Positions 12,719 through 19,537 of a DNA stretch of 64,000 bases are shown here, in pieces. Numbering within the stretch: position 1 is the stretch's first letter; every line of letters begins with the position of its first letter. The position numbers and the translations under genes were made by a program. The notes beneath the pieces were generated by a model that was not told the DNA's origin, did not search any database, and was given only the letters and a program-made list of their open reading frames with translations. This DNA is from a virus: positions 19,956 through 83,955 of IMG/VR virus record IMGVR_UViG_3300009514_000014; one strand, given 5' to 3'.

Positions 12719-13441
12719 ATGCCGAGACACACGGAAGAACCGAAAGTAACCAGAGACGAAACGGGTGCCCATAAGGGGCAGCGTAACGAGACACATCCTG
12801 CGTACGGAATGATTGGTGTACATCGCGTTACAGGTCGAACCAAGCTGTACGGGTCGGCCCTCGATCATCATGACAGCTTCTTGACTGTCTCGATTCGACG
12901 CTGTACACGCCACAGCGATACCGGTCGGGATTGGCATCACGGTGGTGAGGAATTGATCGAAGTCGCCATGAGCCACGCGCAGTTTGCGGAGATGATCACT
13001 ACACCCAACATGGGCTTCGGTGTACCGTGCACCCTGCAGCGTGTCGACGGTGCACACGTCCCCGGCATACCGGATACCGTCCGAACCGAAGCCGCTGAAG
13101 TCATCAGCGAGTTCAATGTACGCCAGCAGTCTTTCGTGGACCAATTGCACAAGCTCGCCGAAGAAGTTCACACGTTACTTGCGAAGCCACGCATCGGTGT
13201 GCGTGATAAGGAAGTGATCGGCGCCATAGTCACCGAAGTCGTGCAAGAGGTCGAAACCAACAGGCCCTTCGCCGTTCAGCAGTTCCAAGAAGCAGCAGAG
13301 AAAGTCGTGACACAGGCTAAAGCAGAAATCGACGCCACACTGGCCGGTATGCTGCGTCAAGCTGGCGTGCAGAAACTAAAGGAGCTGCGACAACTGCAAG
13401 AGGGGCTGGACGGCGACAAGAAACTTCCTGAAGGTTCTTGA
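12719..13441 (+). CDS. Hypothetical protein with C-terminal coiled coil
   Basis: 240 residues. Residues ~25-120 (HPAYGMIGVHRVTGRTKLYG, later AMSHAQFAEMITTPNMG) match a recurrent uncharacterised phage/bacterial domain as far as I recall it. Residues ~125-235 are long amphipathic helices (coiled coil). AGGGGGGCTAG stands 5 nt before the ATG. Function unknown. Confidence 0.75.
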   Translation: MPRHTEEPKVTRDETGAHKGQRNETHPAYGMIGVHRVTGRTKLYGSALDHHDSFLTVSIRRCTRHSDTGRDWHHGGEELIEVAMSHAQFAEMITTPNMGFGVPCTLQRVDGAHVPGIPDTVRTEAAEVISEFNVRQQSFVDQLHKLAEEVHTLLAKPRIGVRDKEVIGAIVTEVVQEVETNRPFAVQQFQEAAEKVVTQAKAEIDATLAGMLRQAGVQKLKELRQLQEGLDGDKKLPEGS

Positions 13442-13496
13442 CTCCTGAAAAAATGAGAGTAGGCTCGGTTGGTTTGCTTATGCGGAAATCAAGAAA

Positions 13497-13826
13497 ATGC
13501 CTACGACGAAACACGTGCCGGAAGACCGGCTTTTACACACGATCAAAGCCCTGCTAGCAGCCGACCTCGCCGACTCGGTTCGCGTCATCTCCTGCCCCGT
13601 CTTTGACTTACCAGAAGACCACCAGTGGCATCACAGCCACTACATCGAGGTGCACCCCGATGGCCTGGTAGAGCTCTGGCAGTTCGACGGCGGGCAGCAC
13701 GTCATGGTGACCGCTTGCCAGGACCCTCAGGGAGAGAAGGCAGTAGCGGCTGCTCCTCTTGCGCCAGAGATGGCGTCTGCATTTCTGCGTGGACCCGATC
13801 TGCAATATGCGAGCGCCACACCCTGA
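13497..13826 (+). CDS. Hypothetical protein
   Basis: 109 residues; helix at the N-terminus (residues 8-30) and a strand region HSHYIEVHPDGLVELWQFDGG (~45-65). Weak ribosome binding site. Its 3' end overlaps the convergent gene by 125 nt; both frames look protein-like, so the boundary between them is uncertain. Confidence 0.5.
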   Translation: MPTTKHVPEDRLLHTIKALLAADLADSVRVISCPVFDLPEDHQWHHSHYIEVHPDGLVELWQFDGGQHVMVTACQDPQGEKAVAAAPLAPEMASAFLRGPDLQYASATP

Positions 13827-13977
13827 GACATAGCGCAAGGGGTGCCACCCCTTTGCAGATCTCTCCACTGGCAGATTTGAACTCCTCGCGAGTCAGTAGA
13901 CCATCATTGTACAAGTCGACGAGCTCTCCGTACTTGTGCCCCGCCATCAGCATCTGATCTAGTTTCTTGCGACGCAT
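13702..13977 (-). CDS. Small hypothetical protein (SHOCT-like helix)
   Basis: 91 residues from an ATG with a near-perfect GGAGGTGA 4 nt upstream on the minus strand. The region KYGELVDLYNDGLLTREEF (residues ~15-33) resembles the short helical SHOCT-type segment. The C-terminal part overlaps the converging gene and may be less constrained. Confidence 0.6.
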   Translation of the reverse strand: MRRKKLDQMLMAGHKYGELVDLYNDGLLTREEFKSASGEICKGVAPLALCLRVWRSHIADRVHAEMQTPSLAQEEQPLLPSLPEGPGKRSP

Positions 13978-14008
13978 TCGTCACCTCCTACTAGCTATAC
14001 TTAGAAGC

Positions 14009-14037
14009 GTGACAAAATCGGCAGACGCTGCTAGATT
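14009..14037 (+). promoter_or_regulatory. Candidate sigma-70 promoter
   Basis: GTGACA, 17 nt, TAGATT. It lies 70 nt upstream of the start at 14107 and would drive the 14107-15778 genes and the SRP-like RNA. Inferred from sequence only. Confidence 0.4.
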
Positions 14038-14106
14038 GTTAGCTTCCGTGGCGGTCGAAGTCCTGACGTGGCGTCAGGCAGAAATTCCGTCCGAAGGAGA
14101 AAAATC

Positions 14107-14931
14107 ATGGAAGCGAACTTGTGCACCGTAGAGGTGCGCGTTCACGGACGTCCTGTTCGTGAATACCGACACAACGGCCAAACTTTCATCGAGGGACGCA
14201 AGGGGACAGACTTCGTCTTGCGTGTCCGCAACACGATCGGCTGCCGCATTCTGGCGGTGATCTCAATCGACGGTCTCAGCATCATGGACGGGAAGGTCGC
14301 CAGCGTGAATGACATCGGGTACATTATCGATCCGTACGAGTTCATCGACATTCCTGGCTGGCGCCTCAATGACCACGCTATCGCGAAATTCGTGTTCGAT
14401 GCGTCGGCAGGCAGCTACGCCGCACAGATGGATAAACCGCAAAACATCGGCGTTATTGGCTGCGCCATTTTCAAAGAAGAGCCACGTCCTCCAGTTATGC
14501 GTCATACGGTGCTCGACATGAACCGAGGTGGCGACCCCCGTGGTCAAACCAGGGGCGGGCATTCGGGCGTGGGTAACATGACCTACAACTCGGCGACTTG
14601 GACGGGCGGACCAACAAGCTCGACGACATCGCCATTCAAAGGTGGCGAGTCTGTTGCCACGGTCTATTGCAGCTCGACGCCACAAGTCCAACAAGAGGTC
14701 GGCACTGGATTCGGCGCAGAGCAGACACACGAAGTCACGTCGGTGGAGTTCAATCGCAACAACCTGACCCCCGACGAGACACTCGAGATCCGTTATGACT
14801 CGAAGAAGGCCCTCAAGAAGCGAGGCGTGCCGATGCGCAAACCAGTCACCGTGACACGCAAAGAGCCGACACCGTTTCCCGCAGACGAAAACTGCAAGCC
14901 ACCTCCAGGGTGGAAAGGAGCTAGGCGTTGA
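14107..14931 (+). CDS. Conserved uncharacterised protein
   Basis: 274 residues from an ATG with GAAGGAGA 7 nt upstream. The first ~130 residues (EVRVHGRPVREYRHNGQTFI, then VISIDGLSIMDGK and NIGVIGCAIF) form a beta-rich domain of a family I recognise from many bacterial genomes without assigned function. Residues ~140-215 are Gly/Ser/Thr-rich, and the C-terminus is basic and Pro-rich. It overlaps the next gene by TTGA. Confidence 0.75.
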   Translation: MEANLCTVEVRVHGRPVREYRHNGQTFIEGRKGTDFVLRVRNTIGCRILAVISIDGLSIMDGKVASVNDIGYIIDPYEFIDIPGWRLNDHAIAKFVFDASAGSYAAQMDKPQNIGVIGCAIFKEEPRPPVMRHTVLDMNRGGDPRGQTRGGHSGVGNMTYNSATWTGGPTSSTTSPFKGGESVATVYCSSTPQVQQEVGTGFGAEQTHEVTSVEFNRNNLTPDETLEIRYDSKKALKKRGVPMRKPVTVTRKEPTPFPADENCKPPPGWKGARR

Positions 14932-15107
14932 AGAGCCAAATCAAGCTGTCAGAGTTGATAGAAGTCTGGGAAATACTACACGTCAAAGACACCGGCGACA
15001 TCGGCTTCTGCGACGTCGACAAAGCCCTCCAGGATGTCGGTGTGACGATCGTAAACGATTGTTCATCGGAGCAGCCGAAAGAGCTTGACCAGCACTCTGC
15101 ACGTTGA
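14928..15107 (+). CDS. Small protein with TTG start
   Basis: 59 residues, from a TTG whose last two bases form the stop of the gene upstream (TTGA). AAAGGAG lies 8 nt upstream of the start. The sequence (KSQIKLSELIEVWEILHVKD, then IGFCDVDKALQDVG) is regular and acidic, so it is likely real. Function unknown. Confidence 0.55.
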   Translation: MKSQIKLSELIEVWEILHVKDTGDIGFCDVDKALQDVGVTIVNDCSSEQPKELDQHSAR

Positions 15108-15430
15108 TAGGGTCAGCAAGTTCAAGTGAGAGACCGTTGGGTGGTAGGTCGTTAAACCGAGGGGGAAACTCCTCAGTGGCCAGCATCACCCTGAAGGGGG
15201 CTAGGATCGAGGGATAGGCGGCGGCGAGCATAGCTGGCGCACTAACCACGGTCTGAGGGATTTGCTTCCAGGCAAGATAAACCGGTCTGGCTGCGGTGTA
15301 AGAACCGGGTCGGGATTGGTGTAAGAGCCTGAGTAGCGGGGATGATGTAAGGAGGTCATCGGCAGGGAGCATCAGCTTTGATCTGTCGGAACCAGACCGC
15401 AGCATTCACTTAGGTCACAGTGCAACACTT
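15108..15430. other. Unassigned 320-nt stretch
   Basis: No convincing gene on the plus strand. A minus-strand frame (14983-15405) reads LAWKQIPQTVVSAPAMLAAA and similar plausible segments but lacks a ribosome binding site and overlaps the TTG-start gene. Several short inverted repeats are visible. It may hold the 5' part of the SRP-like RNA transcript or another RNA. Confidence 0.4.
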
Positions 15431-15491
15431 GAGCCGCTAAGGCGCGCCAACTGCCAGGCCCGGAAGGGAGCAACAGTCGGCGCGCTTTTTT
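15431..15491 (+). ncRNA. SRP RNA (4.5S)-like hairpin with terminator tail
   Basis: GGAA (15462-15465) caps a CCC/GGG stem. Below it is the symmetric internal loop CAGG (15455-15458) / AGCA (15469-15472), the highly conserved Ffh-binding core of bacterial SRP RNA domain IV. The stem continues as ACTG/CAGT and GCGCGCC/GGCGCGC and ends in six T. The hairpin is about 50 nt, shorter than usual 4.5S RNA (~90-115 nt). It could offer a binding site for host Ffh and so modify or sequester SRP. The match rests on the core motif; a chance terminator hairpin would not be expected to have it. Confidence 0.72.
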
Positions 15492-15568
15492 CGTTCAGGG
15501 TATTGACAAGTTGCCCGCCATGTCTCACAAAGAATGTAACAGATGTTACAACTTTGGCACCACGAGAC

Positions 15569-15778
15569 ATGTATCACCACTGCGACAGATGCCGCGAGCG
15601 CGCCTTACCGGCCCTTGCACACTTACACGGGCTAGGCGAGCTTCTATGCTGGTCTTGCACGCAAGGCATCCTTTTGTGCAGAAGAAAAGAAGAGGAACGG
15701 TTGACAGTAGAACGGCTGGCCCTAAGCTATGATCTGCTGCGGGGGATGAACCCCCGCCAACCGAAACTCGCAGCTTGA
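15569..15778 (+). CDS. Small zinc-finger protein
   Basis: 69 residues starting MYHHCDRCRERALPALAHLH, with CDRC and CWSC pairs about 25 residues apart, a typical four-cysteine zinc site, followed by a basic helix. CACGAG precedes the ATG. The frame is open further upstream to 15503, but the extension is less convincing. Confidence 0.5.
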   Translation: MYHHCDRCRERALPALAHLHGLGELLCWSCTQGILLCRRKEEERLTVERLALSYDLLRGMNPRQPKLAA

Positions 15779-15789
15779 AGGTAAAGACC

Positions 15790-16135
15790 ATGCGACCGTG
15801 ACAGTCAGCCTACTCGGCAATCAAACCCGCCTCTCTACCACTACGTAATCGTTAGAAAAGATCTACCGCTAGGTATGCTCGCGGCGCAAGTCGTCCATGC
15901 GGCCGGAGAATCCAGCCCTGGTGAGCTCCCTGCGGGCACTCACGCGGTTGTTCTTTCGGCCGGCACGGTTGGGCTCCATGCGCTCTCCGAGCGCCTGACG
16001 AGCGAATCTGTACCTCATAGCCCCATAATCGAGAACGATCCTCCTTACGAGAACCAGCTGATGGCGATCGGAATCACCCCCGCTCGCAAAGAGGAGATCT
16101 ATCCGTACGTCAGAAAGTTCGAGTTGCTCAAGTAA
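15790..16135 (+). CDS. Peptidyl-tRNA hydrolase Pth2/PTRHD1-like, with an apparent +1 frameshift
   Basis: The domain reads YHYVIVRKDLPLG, MLAAQVVHAAGESSPG, GTHAVVLSA, then PPYENQLMAIGITP at its C-terminus, the signature of Pth2-type peptidyl-tRNA hydrolases of the PTRHD1 subgroup. They free tRNA from stalled peptidyl-tRNA, complementing the tmRNA here. The homologous frame has no ATG, GTG or TTG between an in-frame TAA at 15782 and residue YHYV. A well-placed GAAGG followed by ATG at 15790 opens a frame that meets CCG-TGA-C at once; a +1 shift there enters the homologous frame. An internal ATG at 15875 would lose the first strand. Confidence 0.72.
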
Positions 16136-16180
16136 GAACAATGATTCTACTTGTTTACATAATGATCAAAAAGTGTTCGA

Positions 16181-16254
16181 TGGCAGGAGATGTAGTGGCG
16201 CATGCGCGCAACTCTCGAGTCCGCGTCGACCAGGTTCGAATCCTGGCCTGCCAG
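16181..16254 (+). tRNA. tRNA of irregular anticodon arm (possibly Glu CTC)
   Basis: TGGCAGG pairs fully with CCTGCCA, T arm CCAGG/CCTGG with loop TTCGAAT, D arm ATGT/GCAT. The anticodon region does not form a standard 5-bp stem: CGCG/CGCG encloses a 13-nt loop containing ACTC/GAGT. The best 7-nt loop reading, CTCTCGA, gives CTC with two stem mismatches. Confidence 0.5.
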
Positions 16255-16346
16255 TTTGGATGTGTCACAGGAGAGGTATGGGGGGCCGTATGCGACGTCA
16301 CCCCCTCTTGGCCGCTAAATCTTCGTGATGCTTGGCGTCGCGCCAC

Positions 16347-16429
16347 GCTCGGCCCCCTTACGTTGGAGGGGGGGATTGCGCAGCCTAGCTGCACGATTTC
16401 ACATGGTTCGAATCCATGGCCGGGCGCCA
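16347..16429 (+). tRNA. Irregular tRNA with encoded CCA; apparent anticodon CTA
   Basis: GCTCGGC (16347-16353) pairs with GCCGGGC (16419-16425), followed by G and an encoded CCA. T arm CATGG/CCATG with loop TTCGAAT; D arm CCCT/GGGG with GG in its loop. The anticodon arm GCGCA / TGCAC (four pairs) has loop GCCTAGC, apparent anticodon CTA, with C at position 33. That anticodon would read UAG, but TAG is an ordinary stop here, so function is doubtful. Confidence 0.45.
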
Positions 16430-16431
16430 AT

Positions 16432-16507
16432 GCGGGAATAGCTCAGTTGGCAGAGCGCCGTGGACTACGGCTCCCGGAGGTCGGAGGTTCGATCCCTCCT
16501 TCCCGCA
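16432..16507 (+). tRNA. tRNA-Arg(ACG)-like with extended anticodon stem
   Basis: GCGGGAA pairs with TTCCCGC; D stem GCTC/GAGC; T arm GGAGG/CCTCC. The anticodon arm has three extra bases: CCG/CGG outside and GGA/TCC inside, with a bulge, around loop CTACGGC (ACG). Confidence 0.55.
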
Positions 16508-16518
16508 TCGAGTATTAC

Positions 16519-16666
16519 AGGGGGGTAGCTGAGAGCATCAATTGCCGCCATGCAGCCGGCTGTGTGTCGGAGGTGGGCCAGCGACCGGAGGCAGAAGCTC
16601 ACGGGGGGTTAACACCCTGTTTGTGGAAATCATCGGGAGACGGAGGTTCGAACCCTTCCCCCCCTA
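16519..16666 (+). tRNA. tRNA-Leu(TAA)-like with 55-nt D-loop insertion
   Basis: AGGGGGG (16519-16525) pairs fully with CCCCCCT (16659-16665). D stem GCT (16528-16530) / AGC (16596-16598). The D loop begins GAG and ends AGGCAGA, with 16534-16588 inserted just before the invariant GG. Anticodon arm GGGGG/CCCTG (four pairs), loop GTTAACA giving TAA; a 22-nt variable arm fits leucine; T arm GGAGG/CCTTC. Confidence 0.55.
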
Positions 16667-16671
16667 TTTAT

Positions 16672-16810
16672 GGCGCGGTAGCTCAGAATGGGCTTGCATT
16701 GTTGGCGGTGAAACTGGTACCAGTGGATCTGCGGAATGCGATGCAAGACTCCAGGCCAGAGCGTCGACCCCCAAGGTCGAAGGTCGGATGTTCGACTCAT
16801 CCCCGCGCCG
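16672..16810 (+). tRNA. tRNA with 66-nt D-loop insertion, apparent anticodon CCA
   Basis: GGCGCGG (16672-16678) pairs fully with CCGCGCC (16803-16809). D stem GCTC (16681-16684) / GAGC (16759-16762) encloses AG, a 66-nt insert (16687-16752) and AGGCCA. The insert includes a 7-bp stem CTTGCAT/ATGCAAG and an ACTGGTACCAGT palindrome. Anticodon stem TCGAC/GTCGA is perfect, loop CCCCAAG (CCA) with C at position 33. T arm GGATG/CATCC. Confidence 0.6.
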
Positions 16811-16815
16811 CTTGT

Positions 16816-16885
16816 GCATCGGTCCCGAGGAGGGCCTGTCAGGTTACGGCTCTGACGGTGCCGGGTTCGAGTCCCGGCCTTTGCG
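16816..16885 (+). tRNA. Weak tRNA-Arg(ACG)-like gene
   Basis: A perfect T arm (CCGGG, loop TTCGAGT, CCCGG) follows an anticodon arm TCAGG/TCTGA with loop TTACGGC (ACG). The acceptor GCATCGG/CCTTTGC has only five of seven pairs. Probably a decayed or heavily modified tRNA. Confidence 0.4.
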
Positions 16886-17036
16886 TATCCAACCCCGTCT
16901 TGATGCTGTCATACACCCGACGTTCGGCATCGGGCATCGCTTCGATGTGGCGCTTGTAACGATGGTCACGACATAGCTGGCACCTGCAGGGATAGCTTAG
17001 GTGCGTGCTTTCTCGGCAAATGTTCGGGCTCGGCAT
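16839..17036 (-). CDS. Small cysteine-containing protein (uncertain)
   Basis: Up to 65 residues, with CRCQLCRDHRYKRHIEAMPD and an ERRVYDSIKTGL helix that look protein-like. The last ~15 residues run through the tRNA-like T arm at 16861-16877, so the true end or reality of the gene is uncertain. It starts just after the stop of the next leftward gene. Confidence 0.4.
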   Translation of the reverse strand: MPSPNICRESTHLSYPCRCQLCRDHRYKRHIEAMPDAERRVYDSIKTGLDTQRPGLEPGTVRAVT

Positions 17037-17039
17037 CGG

Positions 17040-17759
17040 CTATTTCTTGCTGTTCTTCTTTGAGGCCATATCCAAGCTATCGGGTAGTTGTTGAATCTTG
17101 GTGATTGGTTGCGTGGTTGGCATGGCCCTCCGCTCGAGCCTTTTACGATGCTTGCGCTCCGCTCTCAGCTTCCGTGCCGACGCGATTACCGCTTTGCGAC
17201 TGGCGATCATGTCGGCCGCGACAGCCTTGGGTACGCGCAGGCATTTGGCGCCGACGCGCACACGACCCGTCAGGCACTTCGGTGGTGCCGCCACGTCCTC
17301 CACTGCAGCTGGGGCAGCAGGCTTGACCTTCACTGCGTCGAGCTTCTTGTGTAAAGCCTCGAGCTCGGCCTGAAGTTGCATGGACGTCCTCGCCTCCTGC
17401 TTGGCCTGTTGGGCGACCTGCCACAGCTGCAGGGAGTTGAGCACCTTGGCCATCTGATTCTGCTGCCGACGAAGAGTGTCGTAGACCTTGTCCGACTTCA
17501 CTTCAGCCTGAGCGGCCTGATGTTGCGCGTCGGGGTCGCCCTTGATCAGACCGTACCACGCGGCTCCTGCCGACGAGATAGAGCCGATTAGCACCGTCGC
17601 GATGCCGACCCATCGCGGCAGTTTGCGGCCGTTGCCGGCAGGTGCAGTTGCGCCTTCCGCCTTGATGTCCTCTGGGGCATCTTCGGTCGGCACGTTTTGG
17701 ATTGGGGCCCCGGAGGTTTCCGGGGTCTCGTCAACGGCAGGATCGGTCGTGTCGCTCAT
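17040..17759 (-). CDS. Membrane-anchored coiled-coil protein
   Basis: 239 residues from an ATG with GGAGG 5 nt upstream. An acidic, Pro/Thr-rich N-terminus (~1-45) precedes one transmembrane segment (WVGIATVLIGSISSAGAAWY, ~50-70), a long Gln-rich coiled coil (~75-140), and a basic C-terminus with a CLTGRVRVGAKC pair. Topology suggests an N-in anchor with a periplasmic rod. An envelope or lysis role is possible but not shown. Confidence 0.7.
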   Translation of the reverse strand: MSDTTDPAVDETPETSGAPIQNVPTEDAPEDIKAEGATAPAGNGRKLPRWVGIATVLIGSISSAGAAWYGLIKGDPDAQHQAAQAEVKSDKVYDTLRRQQNQMAKVLNSLQLWQVAQQAKQEARTSMQLQAELEALHKKLDAVKVKPAAPAAVEDVAAPPKCLTGRVRVGAKCLRVPKAVAADMIASRKAVIASARKLRAERKHRKRLERRAMPTTQPITKIQQLPDSLDMASKKNSKK

Positions 17760-17796
17760 GGTTGCCTCCAAGTTATTGAAGGCGAGAGTGTAACAT

Positions 17797-18081
17797 CTAC
17801 TCGGTAGATGAGGCGACCAAAGGCGTCACGCCTCGTTGTCGCGTGGTTGAGGTAAGAGCGGCAACGCTGCGGTGCACAGCTGAGCCTCCACCTCGCCGGG
17901 CGATCTCGTTGCGCGCGACGTCGACTTCTTGCTGCAGCGCGGCCAGGATGGTCTCGGCCCGCTGCATGTTACGCAAAGCGATCTGGACTTTAGCTCGACG
18001 GTCTTGAAGATGGGCACGCAGCTCTTCGTCGCCAAGACTCCCTACCATACTGCCCCCATTTGCTCGTGCTGGCATCGTCAT
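17797..18081 (-). CDS. Small helical hypothetical protein
   Basis: 94 residues with AAGGAGAC 4 nt upstream of the ATG. Residues ~17-63 form a continuous charged helix (likely coiled coil); the ends are Gly/Ser/Thr-rich. It abuts the P-loop gene, so they are probably one operon. Confidence 0.65.
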   Translation of the reverse strand: MTMPARANGGSMVGSLGDEELRAHLQDRRAKVQIALRNMQRAETILAALQQEVDVARNEIARRGGGSAVHRSVAALTSTTRQRGVTPLVASSTE

Positions 18082-18339
18082 TTACGTCTCCTTCGCCTGG
18101 GTTGACTTGCGTTGCTGAAACGTCTTGATCATCACTAGGGTATTTTGTGGGGCCTCGCTTGACAAGTATTTATGTAACCGATCTTGCGCCAAATGCGCTC
18201 CAGCGTCGATTACGTCCCCGTCTACCACTTCGACGTTGAACCCCAATTTTAGCAGCTGTTCGCTAATTAACATGGCCATGTGGGTCTTGCCTGACCCGGA
18301 ACCACCCTTGATTTCGATGGCTAATGTCTGCTTTTTCAT
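18082..18339 (-). CDS. Minimal P-loop NTPase
   Basis: 85 residues. GGSGSGKTHMA (residues ~12-22) is a Walker A motif, followed by a VEVVDGD strand that could provide a Walker-B-like Asp. It is much shorter than usual kinases or AAA proteins, so it may act as a subunit or be a reduced nucleotide-binding protein. Overlaps the upstream gene by ATGA. Confidence 0.7.
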   Translation of the reverse strand: MKKQTLAIEIKGGSGSGKTHMAMLISEQLLKLGFNVEVVDGDVIDAGAHLAQDRLHKYLSSEAPQNTLVMIKTFQQRKSTQAKET

Positions 18340-18707
18340 GGGCGCTGGCTTACTGGCCGCACAAGCGCTTCGACACCGATACCGTGGTGAGCGCCGATGT
18401 CCGCCTCCACCAACTCGTCGAGAACTTTGACGTCCTCGACATACAACTCAACGCTTTCCGTCATCCCGATTACGGTCCCTGGAGCGTCGCTGAGGCTCAC
18501 GATCAGACCACCCGAGCCGTCGTGTCGTCGAGGCGTGACAGTGAGTTGAATGCGCATCGAGTCCTGCATCACCACGACGCCGCGCGACACCTGCGCGTCG
18601 ACAGGCACATGCAGCGGCGCGCTGAACAGACGCGCATCGACAGTGACAGACTGCGTCGGCGACGCCATCATCCGGGAGGGCTCACCCACTCCGAGTGTGT
18701 TTTGCAT
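18336..18707 (-). CDS. Hypothetical protein
   Basis: 123 residues, beta-rich (VTVDARLFSAPLHVPVDAQ, GGLIVSLSDAPG). It starts about 90 nt downstream of a good leftward promoter (18797-18825) and is translationally coupled to the P-loop gene. No family recognised. Confidence 0.65.
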   Translation of the reverse strand: MQNTLGVGEPSRMMASPTQSVTVDARLFSAPLHVPVDAQVSRGVVVMQDSMRIQLTVTPRRHDGSGGLIVSLSDAPGTVIGMTESVELYVEDVKVLDELVEADIGAHHGIGVEALVRPVSQRP

Positions 18708-18796
18708 TGGTCTAGCCTTTCAGTTGGCACCGAACGAAAGCACTCGGTCGGTGGGTTATATAGGTGTAGACAGCAACCCGCCCGCACCAGCCATTG

Positions 18797-18825
18797 AGGA
18801 TACAAACAGAATAAAATACTGTCAA
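18797..18825 (-). promoter_or_regulatory. Sigma-70-like promoter, leftward
   Basis: On the minus strand: TTGACA, 17 nt, TATCCT. The surrounding bases are AT-rich in an otherwise GC-rich region. It faces the genes from 18707 leftwards to 17040. Confidence 0.6.
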
Positions 18826-18832
18826 TAGGTGT

Positions 18833-19501
18833 TTAGGATAATCTGCGATTCTTTCCGATGTGCGCTTGTTCTTGCTTGGCGATCTCCGCGTCACGTTCCG
18901 CATCCTCACCGGTTTGACGGAACCAGTAGATGGATGGTGAAAGCAAGTCGTCGCTCACGCCATCAGCCCATTCGTCCTCGTCTCCGCGCGCCCATGCTGG
19001 TTTTTTGAAGGTGCAGCCATCGGGTTTGATGTGCATAGAACCCGTTTCCGGGTCGTACGATTCGATGGTTGCCGGTTGGTCATTGTAGTAGATAGTTCGA
19101 CCCACAAGGTCAGCATCACCCTTACGCAAGTCTGCCGGATGCTCGTCGAGCTTCATCAACACGTCTGGTAGGCGACGCAAAAGAGCGTCGGCAGAGCGTG
19201 CCCCTTCGACGTAGACTAGCTTGTCGTCGTAGTACATGTTGGCGACGCAAGACTTGCGAACTTCGTTGCCGGATAGTTCGGATCGCTTCAAGTAGTTGCT
19301 CTCCTTGATGTCGATTCGCAAGCACGTACGGTGGCCGTCGAAGCCTTCAATGGAGCCATCAGGCCAACGTGCGTAGACTGTGTTGGCGGAGCGGGAGTGC
19401 GGGTGCTCGCCGAAGATGAGCTCCACGACCTCGCCTTCGACTTTGGTGGTGGCAAATGGCTTTTCTTTGGCGCTATTGCCTACTCCCCATTGTTCTGACA
19501 T
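18833..19501 (-). CDS. Hypothetical protein
   Basis: 222 residues from an ATG with AGAGGTG upstream. Mixed alpha/beta composition; ARWPDGSIEGFDGH and IYYNDQPATIESYDPETG look like small beta-barrel repeats. The C-terminus is charged and helical. It is divergent from the lipoprotein gene at 19538. No family recognised. Confidence 0.65.
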   Translation of the reverse strand: MSEQWGVGNSAKEKPFATTKVEGEVVELIFGEHPHSRSANTVYARWPDGSIEGFDGHRTCLRIDIKESNYLKRSELSGNEVRKSCVANMYYDDKLVYVEGARSADALLRRLPDVLMKLDEHPADLRKGDADLVGRTIYYNDQPATIESYDPETGSMHIKPDGCTFKKPAWARGDEDEWADGVSDDLLSPSIYWFRQTGEDAERDAEIAKQEQAHIGKNRRLS

Positions 19502-19537
19502 AGTTCACCTCTTTGACTTGCTCAGGAGAATAGCACG

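Noticed and set aside
14983-15405. Leftward 140-residue gene
   Set aside because: No ribosome binding site at any start and overlap with the SD-led TTG-start gene; kept only as an alternative for the gap.
15108-15430. RNase P RNA or 6S RNA
   Set aside because: None of the conserved RNase P blocks (such as GAGGAAAGTC or ACAGAA) or the 6S bubble could be found.
16347-16429. Amber-recoded phage genome
   Set aside because: Several clear virion genes (for example scaffold, sheath and hub) end in TAG at the expected family length, so TAG acts as stop.
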